Position numbers and translations under genes: made by a program
The notes under the pieces: generated by a model
Seen by the model: the letters and a program-made list of their open reading frames with translations, nothing else
Told to the model about the DNA's origin: nothing
Database searches by the model: none
Part shown: piece by piece, positions 1-11,458 of the stretch
Numbering within the stretch: the first letter of the stretch is position 1
Layout of the letters: each line of letters begins with the position of its first letter
Source of the DNA: Auanema rhodensis
Taxonomy: Eukaryota; Nematoda; Chromadorea; Rhabditida; Rhabditidae
Direction: 5' to 3'
Assembly (NCBI GenBank): GCA_964057225.1
Contig: OZ059900.1
Span: 754,501 to 818,500 of the forward strand
DNA length: 64,000 nucleotides

Positions 1-13
1 AAATTTTGATCAT

Positions 14-31
14 ATTCGGTGAGATTCGAGA
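14..31 (+). other. CENP-B-box-like motif, imperfect
   Basis: The motif reads TTCG (15-18), five bases, A (24), two bases, then CGAG (27-30). The CENP-B box core is TTCG, four bases, A, two bases, CGGG, so this site has one extra spacer base and one mismatch in the last block. Many other copies have lost one or both CpGs (tttgttaag, gatttgag). The resemblance may be chance; it is recorded because of its location in a centromere-like satellite. Confidence in a functional box is low. Confidence 0.15.
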
Positions 32-91
32 ATCAAACACACAATACACGAAATAAGTTTATTTTTACGAGTTTGCACTGATATTTATTCA

Positions 92-103
92 TTTTGATCA
101 AAA
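92..103. repeat. 12-bp perfect palindrome TTTTGATCAAAA
   Basis: The string equals its own reverse complement and is present in most monomers. It is broken in subtype F by ttttcatcaaaa (for example in the monomers at 2432, 7986, 10069 and 18402) and in subtype f by gatcgaaaaagg (29177, 31262, 33694, 42376, 44461, 48281). The breaks therefore mark subtypes and show that the palindrome is not indispensable. Confidence 0.8.
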
Positions 104-155
104 AAGGTCGAAAATAGAAAGAATTTTTGAAATTTCCGAGTTTTGAGTCTAATTT
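92..155 (+). other. A/T tracts phased at about 10 bp (predicted curved DNA)
   Basis: In monomer 1, A or T runs lie at 92-95, 100-105, 111-114, 122-127, 130-135, 141-144 and 151-155. Their centres are about 9 to 12 bp apart, close to one helical turn. Phased A-tracts are known to bend DNA, and curvature is a common property of satellites. Nearly the same tracts are in every monomer; the main change is gaaatttcc against gaattttcc at about 129-137. The block also separates the two variable parts of the monomer. Confidence 0.6.
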
Positions 156-166
156 GGCTAAATCGC

Positions 167-178
167 TCATATATATGA
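167..178. repeat. 12-bp perfect palindrome TCATATATATGA
   Basis: A second self-complementary 12-mer, shared by many monomers. Variants are subtype markers: catatataagatc (E, c), catatatataatc (C), catttatatgatc (f, g) and caaatatatgatc (a). No function is claimed. Confidence 0.75.
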
Positions 179-263
179 TCAAAAGCATAGTTTTATTGTC
201 TATGATAACAAAAGTCTTCAAATATACACTAATAATGTTTAAATCACTGAATTTCACTCAAAT

Positions 264-344
264 AGCATTACTACACTAAGTATGGTCGTTTTTATGCCTC
301 TAACACCATATACTCACCGATTTTTGGTACAAAATCTGTAATAC
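264..344 (+). other. Near-invariant 80-bp block of the monomer
   Basis: The block begins at agcattactacactaag, passes through gtatggtcgtttttatgcc and ccatatactcaccg, and ends at gtacaaaatctgtaatact. It is almost unchanged in every monomer of the window. The few departures are mostly single bases: cacaaag for cactaag in several x-type copies, tttttgctac before a-type copies (for example near 29,500 and 31,930), atgactttaac near 61,430 and 62,120, and gttttggtac near 43,391. The two CpG sites inside it (287-288 and 318-319) are kept almost everywhere, unlike the CpGs elsewhere in the monomer. A protein-binding or structural role is possible but is inference. Confidence 0.75.
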
Positions 345-348
345 TTGT

Positions 349-695
349 AAATTTTGATCATACTCGTTAAGATTCGAGAATCAAACACATAATACACGAA
401 ATAAGTCTATTTTTTTGAGTTTGCACTGCTATTTATTCATTTTGATCAAAAAAGGTCGAAAATAGAAAGAATTTTTGAAATTTCCGAGTTTTGAGTCCAA
501 TTGGGCTAAATCGCTCATATATATGATCAAAAACATAGTTTTATTGTCTATAACAACAAAAGTCATCAATTAAACGCTAGTGATGTTTAAATACTGAATT
601 TCGCTCAAATAGCATTACTACACTAAGTATGGTCGTTTTTATGCCTTTAACACCATATACTCACCGATTTTTGGTACAAAATCTGTAATACTCGT
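349..695 (+). repeat. Reference monomer, 347-bp form (subtype B)
   Basis: This is the common 347-bp form. Its right variable part reads catcaattaaacgctagtg and then tttaaatactga, quite unlike the 348-bp form at the same place. The left part has tactcgttaagattcgag and a thymine run in tatttttttgag. The most closely related copy is at 1391-1737. Confidence 0.9.
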
Positions 696-2084
696 AAATT
701 TTGATCATATTCGTTATGATTCGAAAATCAAACACACAATAAACAAAATCAGTCTATTTTTATGAGTTTGCACCGATATATATTCATTTTGATCAAAAAA
801 GGTCGAAAATAGAAAGAATTTTTGAATTTTCCGAGTTTTGAGTCCAATTGGGCTAAATCGCTCATATATATGATCAAAAACATAGTTTTATTGTCTATAA
901 CAACAAAAGTCATCAATTAAACGCTAGTGATGTTTAAATACTGATTTTCGCTCAAATAGCATTACTACACTAAGTATGGTCGTTTTTATGCCTTTAACAC
1001 CATATACTCACCGATTTTTGGTACAAAATCTGTGATACTCGTAAATTTTGATCATATTCGGTGAGATTCGAGAATCAAACACACAATACACGAAATAAGT
1101 TTATTTTTACGAGTTTGCACTGATATTTATTCATTTTGATCAAAAAAGGTCGAAAATAGAAAGAATTTTTGAAATTTCCGAGTTTTGAGTCTAATTTGGC
1201 TAAATCGCTCATATATATGATCAAAAGCATAGTTTTATTGTCTATGATAACAAAAGTCTTCAAATATACACTAATAATGTTTAAATCACTGAATTTCACT
1301 CAAATAGCATTACTACACTAAGTATGGTCGTTTTTATGCCTCTAACACCATATACTCACCGATTTTTGGTACAAAATCTGTAATACTTGTAAATTTTGAT
1401 CATACTCGTTAAGATTCGAGAATCAAACACATAATACACGAAATAAGTCTATTTTTTTGAGTTTGCACTGCTATTTATTCATTTTGATCAAAAAAGGTCG
1501 AAAATAGAAAGAATTTTTGAAATTTCCGAGTTTTGAGTCCAATTGGGCTAAATCGCTCATATATATGATCAAAAACATAGTTTTATTGTCTATAACAACA
1601 AAAGTCATCAATTAAACGCTAGTGATGTTTAAATACTGATTTTCGCTGAAATAGCATTACTACACTAAGTATGGTCGTTTTTATGCCTTTAACACCATAT
1701 ACTCACCGATTTTTGGTACAAAATCTGTAATACTTGTAAATTTTGATCATATTTGTTAAGATTCGAGAATCAAACACATAATACACGAAATAAGTCTATT
1801 TTTATGAGTTTGCACTGATATTTATTCATTTTGATCAAAAAAGGTCGAAAATAGAAAGAATTTTTGAAATTTCCGAGTTTTGAGTCCAATTTGGCTAAAT
1901 CGCTCATATATAAGATCAAAAGCATAGTTTTATTGTCTATAACAACAAAAGTCATCAATTAAACGCTAGTGATGTTTAAATACTGATTTTCGCTGAAATA
2001 GCATTACTACACTAAGTATGGTCGTTTTTATGCCTTTAACACCATATACTCACCGATTTTTGGTACAAAATCTGTAATACTTGT

Positions 2085-5000
2085 AAATTTTGATCATATT
2101 CGTTAAGATTTGAGAATCAAACATACAATACACGAAATCAGTCTATTTTTATGAGCTTGCACTGATATATATTCATTTTGATCAAAAAAGGTCGAAAATA
2201 GAAAGAATTTTTGAAATTTCCGAGTTTTGAGTCTAATTTGGCTAAATCGCTCATATATATGATAAGAAGCATAGTTTTATTGTCTATGACAACAAAAATC
2301 ATCAATTAAACGCTAGTGATGTTTAAATACTGATTTTCGCTCAAATAGCATTACTACACTAAGTATGGTCGTTTTTATGCCTTTAACACCATATACTCAC
2401 CGATTTTTGGTACAAAATCTGTAATACTCGTAAAATTTGATCATATTTGTTAAGATTTGAGAATCAAACACACAATACACAAAATCAGTCTATTTTTATG
2501 AGTTTACACTGATATATATTCATTTTCATCAAAAAAGGTCGAAAATAGAAAGAATTTTTGAATTTTCCGAGTTTTGAGTCGAATTGGGCTAAATCGCTCA
2601 TATATATGATCAAAAGCATAGTTTTACTGTCTATGATAACAAAAGTCTTCAAATATACACTAATAATGATTAAATCACTGAATTTCACTCAATTAGCATT
2701 ACTACACTAAGTATGGTCGTTTTTATGCCTTTAACACCATATACTCACCGATTTTTGGTACAAAATCTGTAATGCTTGTAAATTTTGATCATATTTGTTA
2801 AGATTCGAGAATCAAACACATAATACACAAAATAAGTCTATTTTTACAAGTTTGCACTGATATTTATTCATTTTGATCAAAAAAGGTCGAAAATAGAAAG
2901 AATTTTTGAAATTTCCGAGTTTTGAGTCCAATTTGGCTAAATCGCTCATATATATGATCAAAAGCATAGTTTTATTGTCTATAACAACAAAAGTCATCAA
3001 TTAAACGCTAGTGATGTTTAAATACTGAATTTCGCTCAAATAGCATTACTACACTAAGTATGGTCGTTTTTATGCCTTTAACACCATATACTCACCGATT
3101 TTTGGTACAAAATCTGTAATACTCGTAAATTTTGATCATATTCGTTAAGATTTGAGAATCAAACATACAATACACAAAATCAGTCTATTTTTATGAGCTT
3201 GCACTGATATATATTCATTTTGATCAAAAAAGGTCGAAAATAGAAAGAATTTTTGAAATTTCCGAGTTTTGAGTCTAATTTGGCTAAATCGCTCATATAT
3301 AAGATCAGAAGCATAGTTTTATTGTCTATGACAACAAAAATCATCAATTAAACGCTAGTGATGTTTAAATACTGATTTTCGCTCAAATAGCATTACTACA
3401 CTAAGTATGGTCGTTTTTATGCCTTTAACACCATATACTCACCGATTTTTGGTACAAAATCTGTAATACTCGTAAATTTTGATCATATTCGTTAAGATTT
3501 GAAAATCAAACACACAATAAACAAAATCAGTCTATTTTTATGAGCTTGCACTGCTATTTATTCATTTTGATCAAAAAAGGTCGAAAATAGAAAGAATTTT
3601 TGAAATTTCCGAGTTTTGAGTCCAATTGGGCTAAATCGCTCATATATATGATCAATAACATAGTTTTATTGTCTATAACAACAAAAGTCATCAATTAAAC
3701 ACTAGTGATGTTTAAATACTGAATTTCGCTCAAATAGCATTACTACACTAAGTATGGTCGTTTTTATGCCTTTAACACCATATACTCACCGATTTTTGGT
3801 ACAAAATCTGTAATACTCGTAAATTTTGATCATATTCGTTATGATTCGAAAATCAAACACACAATAAACAAAATCAGTCTATTTTTATGAGTTTGCACCG
3901 ATATATATTCATTTTGATCAAAAAAGGTCGAAAATAGAAAGAATTTTTGAATTTTCCGAGTTTTGAGTCCAATTGGGCTAAATCGCTCATATATATGATC
4001 AAAAACATAGTTTTATTGTCTATAACAACAAAAGTCATCAATTAAACGCTAGTGATGTTTAAATACTGATTTTCGCTCAAATAGCATTACTACACTAAGT
4101 ATGGTCGTTTTTATGCCTTTAACACCATATACTCACCGATTTTTGGTACAAAATCTGTGATACTCGTAAATTTTGATCATATTCGGTGAGATTCGAGAAT
4201 CAAACACACAATACACGAAATAAGTTTATTTTTACGAGTTTGCACTGATATTTATTCATTTTGATCAAAAAAGGTCGAAAATAGAAAGAATTTTTGAAAT
4301 TTCCGAGTTTTGAGTCTAATTTGGCTAAATCGCTCATATATATGATCAAAAGCATAGTTTTATTGTCTATGATAACAAAAGTCTTCAAATATACACTAAT
4401 AATGTTTAAATCACTGAATTTCACTCAAATAGCATTACTACACTAAGTATGGTCGTTTTTATGCCTCTAACACCATATACTCACCGATTTTTGGTACAAA
4501 ATCTGTAATACTCGTAAATTTTGATCATATTCGTTAAGATTTGAGAATCAAACATACAATACACAAAATCAGTCTATTTTTATAAGCTTGCACTGATATA
4601 TATTCATTTTGATCAAAAAAGGTCGAAAATAGAAAGAATTTTTGAATTTTCCGAGTTTTGAGTCCAATTGGGCTAAATCGCTCATATATATGATCAAAAA
4701 CATAGTTTTATTGTCTATAACAACAAAAGTCATCAATTAAACGCTAGTGATGTTTAAATACTGATTTTCGCTCAAATAGCATTACTACACTAAGTATGGT
4801 CGTTTTTATGCCTTTAACACCATATACTCACCGATTTTTGGTACAAAATCTGTGATACTCGTAAATTTTGATCATATTCGGTGAGATTCGAGAATCAAAC
4901 ACACAATACACGAAATAAGTTTATTTTTACGAGTTTGCACTGATATTTATTCATTTTGATCAAAAAAGGTCGAAAATAGAAAGAATTTTTGAAATTTCCG

Positions 5001-5556
5001 AGTTTTGAGTCTAATTTGGCTAAATCGCTCATATATATGATCAAAAGCATAGTTTTACTGTCTATAACAACAAAAGTCATCAATTAAACGCTAGTGATAT
5101 TTAAATACTGATTTTCGCTCAAGTAGCATTACTACACTAAGTATGGTCGTTTTTATGCCTTTAACACCATATACTCACCGATTTTTGGTACAAAATCTGT
5201 AATACTTGTAAATTTTGATCATATTCGTTAAGATTTGAGAATCAAACATACAATACACAAAATCAGTCTATTTTTATAAGCTTGCACTGATATATATTCA
5301 TTTTGATCAAAAAAGGTCGAAAATAGAAAGAATTTTTGAAATTTCCGAGTTTTGAGTCCAATTGGGCTAAATCGCTCATATATATGATCAAAAACATAGT
5401 TTTATTGTCTATAACAACAAAAGTCATCAATTAAACGCTAGTGATGTTTAAATACTGATTTTCGCTCAAATAGCATTACTACACTAAGTATGGTCGTTTT
5501 TATGCCTTTAACACCATATACTCACCGATTTTTGGTACAAAATCTGTAATACTCGT
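2085..5556 (+). repeat. Mixed-subtype stretch of ten monomers
   Basis: Monomer starts are 2085 (E), 2432 (F), 2780 (D), 3127 (E), 3474 (C-like), 3821 (C), 4168 (A), 4516 (E left, B-like right), 4863 (A left, 347-type right) and 5210 (E). The F-D-E run at 2432-3473 matches 7986-9028. The pair 3821-4515 matches 696-1390, an offset of 3,125 bp or nine monomers. There is no regular period over the whole stretch and no gene. Confidence 0.75.
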
Positions 5557-7291
5557 AAATTTTGATCATATTCGTTAAGATTTGAGAATCAAACATACAA
5601 TACACAAAATCAGTCTATTTTTATGAGCTTGCACTGATATATATTCATTTTGATCAAAAAAGGTCGAAAATAGAAAGAATTTTTGAAATTTCCGAGTTTT
5701 GAGTCTAATTTGGCTAAATCGCTCATATATAAGATCAGAAGCATAGTTTTATTGTCTATGACAACAAAAATCATCAATTAAACGCTAGTGATGTTTAAAT
5801 ACTGATTTTCGCTCAAATAGCATTACTACACTAAGTATGGTCGTTTTTATGCCTTTAACACCATATACTCACCGATTTTTGGTACAAAATCTGTAATACT
5901 CGTAAATTTTGATCATATTCGTTAAGATTTGAAAATCAAACACACAATAAACAAAATCAGTCTATTTTTATGAGTTTGCACTGATATATATTCATTTTGA
6001 TCAAAAAAGGTCGAAAATAGAAAGAATTTTTGAATTTTCCGAGTTTTGAGTCCAATTGGGCTAAATCGCTCATATATATAATCAAAAGCATAGTTTTACT
6101 GTCTATAACAACAAAAGTCATCAATTAAACGCTAGTGATGTTTAAATACTGAATTTCGCTCAAATAGCATTACTACACTAAGTATGGTCGTTTTTATGCC
6201 TTTAACACCATATACTCACCGATTTTTGGTACAAAATCTGTAATACTCGTAAATTTTGATCATATTCGTTAAGATTTGAGAATCAAACATACAATACACA
6301 AAATCAGTCTATTTTTATGAGCTTGCACTGATATATATTCATTTTGATCAAAAAAGGTCGAAAATAGAAAGAATTTTTGAAATTTCCGAGTTTTGAGTCT
6401 AATTTGGCTAAATCGCTCATATATAAGATCAGAAGCATAGTTTTATTGTCTATGACAACAAAAATCATCAATTAAACGCTAGTGATGTTTAAATACTGAT
6501 TTTCGCTCAAATAGCATTACTACACTAAGTATGGTCGTTTTTATGCCTTTAACACCATATACTCACCGATTTTTGGTACAAAATCTGTAATACTCGTAAA
6601 TTTTGATCATATTCGTTAAGATTTGAAAATCAAACACACAATAAACAAAATCAGTCTATTTTTATGAGTTTGCACTGATATATATTCATTTTGATCAAAA
6701 AAGGTCGAAAATAGAAAGAATTTTTGAATTTTCCGAGTTTTGAGTCCAATTGGGCTAAATCGCTCATATATATAATCAAAAGCATAGTTTTACTGTCTAT
6801 AACAACAAAAGTCATCAATTAAACGCTAGTGATGTTTAAATACTGAATTTCGCTCAAATAGCATTACTACACTAAGTATGGTCGTTTTTATGCCTTTAAC
6901 ACCATATACTCACCGATTTTTGGTACAAAATCTGTAATACTCGTAAATTTTGATCATATTCGTTAAGATTTGAGAATCAAACATACAATACACAAAATCA
7001 GTCTATTTTTATAAGCTTGCACTGATATATATTCATTTTGATCAAAAAAGGTCGAAAATAGAAAGAATTTTTGAAATTTCCGAGTTTTGAGTCTAATTTG
7101 GCTAAATCGCTCATATATAAGATCAGAAGCATAGTTTTATTGTCTATGACAACAAAAATCATCAATTAAACGCTAGTGATGTTTAAATACTGATTTTCGC
7201 TCAAATAGCATTACTACACTAAGTATGGTCGTTTTTATGCCTTTAACACCATATACTCACCGATTTTTGGTACAAAATCTGTAATACTTGT
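5557..7291 (+). repeat. E-C dimer repeat, 694-bp period, 2.5 copies
   Basis: Monomers at 5557, 6251 and 6945 are subtype E (aaacatacaatacacaaaatc, tataagatcagaagc). Those at 5904 and 6598 are subtype C (gatttgaaaatc, acaataaacaaaatc, tatataatcaaaagc). Copies of the same type look nearly identical. One visible difference is ataagcttgc at 7010-7020 against atgagcttgc in the earlier E copies. Confidence 0.82.
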
Positions 7292-10068
7292 AAATTTTGA
7301 TCATATTTGTTAAGATTCGAGAATCAAACACATAATACACAAAATAAGTCTATTTTTACAAGTTTGCACTGATATATATTCATTTTGATCAAAAAAGGTC
7401 GAAAATAGAAAGAATTTTTGAATTTTCCGAGTTTTGAGTCCAATTGGGCTAAATCGCTCATATATATAATCAAAAGCATAGTTTTACTGTCTATGATAAC
7501 AAAAGTCATAAATTAAACGCTAGTGATGTTTAAATACTGAATTTCGCTCAAATAGCATTACTACACTAAGTATGGTCGTTTTTATGCCTTTAACACCATA
7601 TACTCACCGATTTTTGGTACAAAATCTGTAATACTCGTAAATTTTGATCATATTCGTTAAGATTTGAGAATCAAACATACAATACACAAAATCAGTCTAT
7701 TTTTATAAGCTTGCACTGATATATATTCATTTTGATCAAAAAAGGTCGAAAATAGAAAGAATTTTTGAAATTTCCGAGTTTTGAGTCTAATTTGGCTAAA
7801 TCGCTCATATATATGATCAGAAGCATAGTTTTATTGTCTATGACAACAAAAATCATCAATTAAACGCTAGTGATGTTTAAATACTGATTTTCGCTCAAAT
7901 AGCATTACTACACTAAGTATGGTCGTTTTTATGCCTTTAACACCATATACTCACCGATTTTTGGTACAAAATCTGTAATACTCGTAAAATTTGATCATAT
8001 TTGTTAAGATTTGAGAATCAAACACACAATACACAAAATCAGTCTATTTTTATGAGTTTACACTGATATATATTCATTTTCATCAAAAAAGGTCGAAAAT
8101 AGAAAGAATTTTTGAATTTTCCGAGTTTTGAGTCGAATTGGGCTAAATCGCTCATATATATGATCAAAAGCATAGTTTTACTGTCTATGATAACAAAAGT
8201 CTTCAAATATACACTAATAATGATTAAATCACTGAATTTCACTCAATTAGCATTACTACACTAAGTATGGTCGTTTTTATGCCTTTAACACCATATACTC
8301 ACCGATTTTTGGTACAAAATCTGTAATACTTGTAAATTTTGATCATATTTGTTAAGATTCGAGAATCAAACACATAATACACAAAATAAGTCTATTTTTA
8401 CAAGTTTGCACTGATATTTATTCATTTTGATCAAAAAAGGTCGAAAATAGAAAGAATTTTTGAAATTTCCGAGTTTTGAGTCCAATTTGGCTAAATCGCT
8501 CATATATATGATCAAAAGCATAGTTTTATTGTCCATAACAACAAAAGTCATCAATTAAACGCTAGTGATGTTTAAATACTGAATTTCGCTCAAATAGCAT
8601 TACTACACTAAGTATGGTCGTTTTTATGCCTTTAACACCATATACTCACCGATTTTTGGTACAAAATCTGTAATACTCGTAAATTTTGATCATATTCGTT
8701 AAGATTTGAGAATCAAACATACAATACACAAAATCAGTCTATTTTTATGAGCTTGCACTGATATATATTCATTTTGATCAAAAAAGGTCGAAAATAGAAA
8801 GAATTTTTGAAATTTCCGAGTTTTGAGTCTAATTTGGCTAAATCGCTCATATATAAGATCAGAAGCATAGTTTTATTGTCTATGACAACAAAAATCATCA
8901 ATTAAACGCTAGTGATGTTTAAATACTGATTTTCGCTCAAATAGCATTACTACACTAAGTATGGTCGTTTTTATGCCTTTAACACCATATACTCACCGAT
9001 TTTTGGTACAAAATCTGTAATACTCGTAAATTTTGATCATATTCGTTAAGATTTGAAAATCAAACACACAATAAACAAAATCAGTCTATTTTTATGAGTT
9101 TGCACTGATATATATTCATTTTGATCAAAAAAGGTCGAAAATAGAAAGAATTTTTGAAATTTCCGAGTTTTGAGTCTAATTTGGCTAAATCGCTCATATA
9201 TATGATCAGAAGCATAGTTTTATTGTCTATGACAACAAAAATCATCAATTAAACGCTAGTGATATTTAAATACTGATTTTCGCTCAAATAGCATTACTAC
9301 ACTAAGTATGGTCGTTTTTATGCCTTTAACACCATATACTCACCGATTTTTGGTACAAAATCTGTAATACTCGTAAATTTTGATCATATTCGTTAAGATT
9401 TGAGAATCAAACATACAATACACAAAATCAGTCTATTTTTATGAGCTTGCACTGATATTTATTCATTTTGATCAAAAAAGGTCGAAAATAGAAAGAATTT
9501 TTGAAATTTCCGAGTTTTGAGTCCAATTGGGCTAAATCGTTCATATATATAATCAAAAGCATAGTTTTACTGTCTATGATAACAAAAGTCATCAATTAAA
9601 CGCTAGTGATGTTTAAATACTGAATTTCGCTCAAATAGCATTACTACACTAAGTATGGTCGTTTTTATGCCTTTAACACCATATACTCACCGATTTTTGG
9701 TACAAAATCTGTAATACTCGTAAATTTTGATCATATTCGTTAAGATTTGAGAATCAAACACACAATACACAAAATCAGTCTATTTTTATGAGCTTGCACT
9801 GATATATATTCATTTTGATCAAAAAAGGTCGAAAATAGAAAGAATTTTTGAAATTTCCGAGTTTTGAGTCTAATTTGGCTAAATCGCTCATATATATGAT
9901 CAGAAGCATAGTTTTATTGTCTATGACAACAAAAATCATCAATTAAACGCTAGTGATGTTTAAATACTGATTTTCGCTCAAATAGCATTACTACACTAAG
10001 TATGGTCGTTTTTATGCCTTTAACACCATATACTCACCGATTTTTGGTACAAAATCTGTAATACTCGT
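7292..10068 (+). repeat. Mixed-subtype stretch containing a second F-D-E run
   Basis: Starts are 7292 (D left, 347-type right), 7639 (E), 7986 (F), 8334 (D), 8681 (E), 9028 (C left, E right), 9376 (E) and 9723 (E with acacacaatacac). The F-D-E run at 7986-9028 repeats 2432-3473 at an offset of 5,554 bp, sixteen monomers. One private change in the later copy is tgtccataac near 8531. Confidence 0.72.
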
Positions 10069-11458
10069 AAAATTTGATCATATTTGTTAAGATTTGAGAA
10101 TCAAACACACAATACACAAAATCAGTCTATTTTTATGAGTTTACACTGATATATATTCATTTTCATCAAAAAAGGTCGAAAATAGAAAGAATTTTTGAAT
10201 TTTCCGAGTTTTGAGTCGAATCGGGCTAAATCGCTCATATATATGATCAAAAGCATAGTTTTACTGTCTATGATAACAAAAGTCTTCAAATATACACTAA
10301 TAATGATTAAATCACTGAATTTCACTCAATTAGCATTACTACACTAAGTATGGTCGTTTTTATGCCTTTAACACCATATACTCACCGATTTTTGGTACAA
10401 AATCTGTAATACTTGTAAATTTTGATCATATTTGTTAAGATTCGAGAATCAAACACATAATACACAAAATAAGTCTATTTTTACAAGTTTGCACTGATAT
10501 TTATTCATTTTGATCAAAAAAGGTCGAAAATAGAAAGAATTTTTGAAATTTCCGAGTTTTGAGTCCAATTTGGCTAAATCGCTCATATATATGATCAAAA
10601 GCATAGTTTTATTGTCTATAACAACAAAAGTCATCAATTAAACGCTAGTGATGTTTAAATACTGAATTTCGCTCAAATAGCATTACTACACTAAGTATGG
10701 TCGTTTTTATGCCTTTAACACCATATACTCACCGATTTTTGGTACAAAATCTGTAATACTTGTAAATTTTGATCATATTCGTTAAGATTCGAGAATCAAA
10801 CACACAATACACAAAATCAGTCTATTTTTATGAGTTTACACTGATGTATATTCATTTTCATCAAAAAAGGTCGAAAATAGAAAGAATTTTTGAATTTTCC
10901 GAGTTTTGAGTCGAATCGGGCTAAATCGCTCATATATATGATCAAAAGCATAGTTTTACTGTCTATGATAACAAAAGTCTTCAAATATACACTAATAATG
11001 ATTAAATCACTGAATTTCACTCAATTAGCATTACTACACTAAGTATGGTCGTTTTTATGCCTTTAACACCATATACTCACCGATTTTTGGTACAAAATCT
11101 GTAATACTTGTAAATTTTGATCATATTTGTTAAGATTCGAGAATCAAACACATAATACACAAAATAAGTCTATTTTTACAAGTTTGCACTGATATTTATT
11201 CATTTTGATCAAAAAAGGTCGAAAATAGAAAGAATTTTTGAAATTTCCGAGTTTTGAGTCCAATTTGGCTAAATCGCTCATATATATGATCAAAAGCATA
11301 GTTTTATTGTCTATAACAACAAAAGTCATCAATTAAACGCTAGTGATGTTTAAATACTGAATTTCGCTCAAATAGCATTACTACACTAAGTATGGTCGTT
11401 TTTATGCCTTTAACACCATATACTCACCGATTTTTGGTACAAAATCTGTAATACTCGT
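10069..11458 (+). repeat. F-D dimer tandem duplication, 695 bp twice
   Basis: The F-D pair at 10069-10763 is followed directly by a near-identical F-D pair at 10764-11458. Both F copies share the private change gtcgaatcgggc, where other F copies have gtcgaattgggc, so they descend from one recent event. The second F differs by gatgtatattc for gatatatattc and by a start reading attcgttaagattcgag. Confidence 0.85.

Larger units (their letters stand above)
1..348 (+). repeat. Reference monomer, 348-bp form (subtype A)
   Basis: This copy sets the numbering used here. It starts at aaattttgatcat and carries the subtype A signature ttcggtgagattcgag at 15-30. The right variable part reads cttcaaatatacact, then ctaataatgtttaaatcact. 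The extra base in aaatcactga, against aaatactga in the other form, makes it 348 rather than 347 bp. TGATCA occurs three times, at 7-12, 95-100 and 176-181. Other copies with this left part lie at 1043, 4168, 4863, 12847, 13194, 57659, 58006 and 58354, although some of them carry a 347-type right part. Confidence 0.93.
1..2084 (+). repeat. Trimer duplication A-B-C then A-B-D (1,042-bp period)
   Basis: Monomers 1 and 349 match those at 1043 and 1391 with an offset of 1,042 bp. The third monomers differ: 696 is subtype C (ttatgattcgaaaatc and acaataaacaaaatc), 1738 is subtype D (tttgttaagattcgag and tataagatc). The C-A pair at 696-1390 appears again at 3821-4515. Confidence 0.8.

Noticed and set aside
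33-257. Minus-strand open frames of 61-101 codons repeated through the whole window as possible small proteins
   Set aside because: They occur once per monomer at the same place, their starts and stops change with single point mutations, the product is a low-complexity AT-driven composition, and no promoter or ribosome-binding context is conserved apart from the repeat itself. They are treated as by-products of the satellite.
1-348. Monomer as a dimer of a 174-bp ancestral unit
   Set aside because: Comparing the two halves by eye shows only the shared TGATCA palindromes and A/T runs, not sustained similarity.
2432-9028. A full 16-monomer duplication at 5,554-bp offset in the first 18 kb
   Set aside because: Only the three F-D-E monomers (2432-3473 and 7986-9028) match well. 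The monomers around them are of different types, so this is a shared short run and not a long duplicated block.
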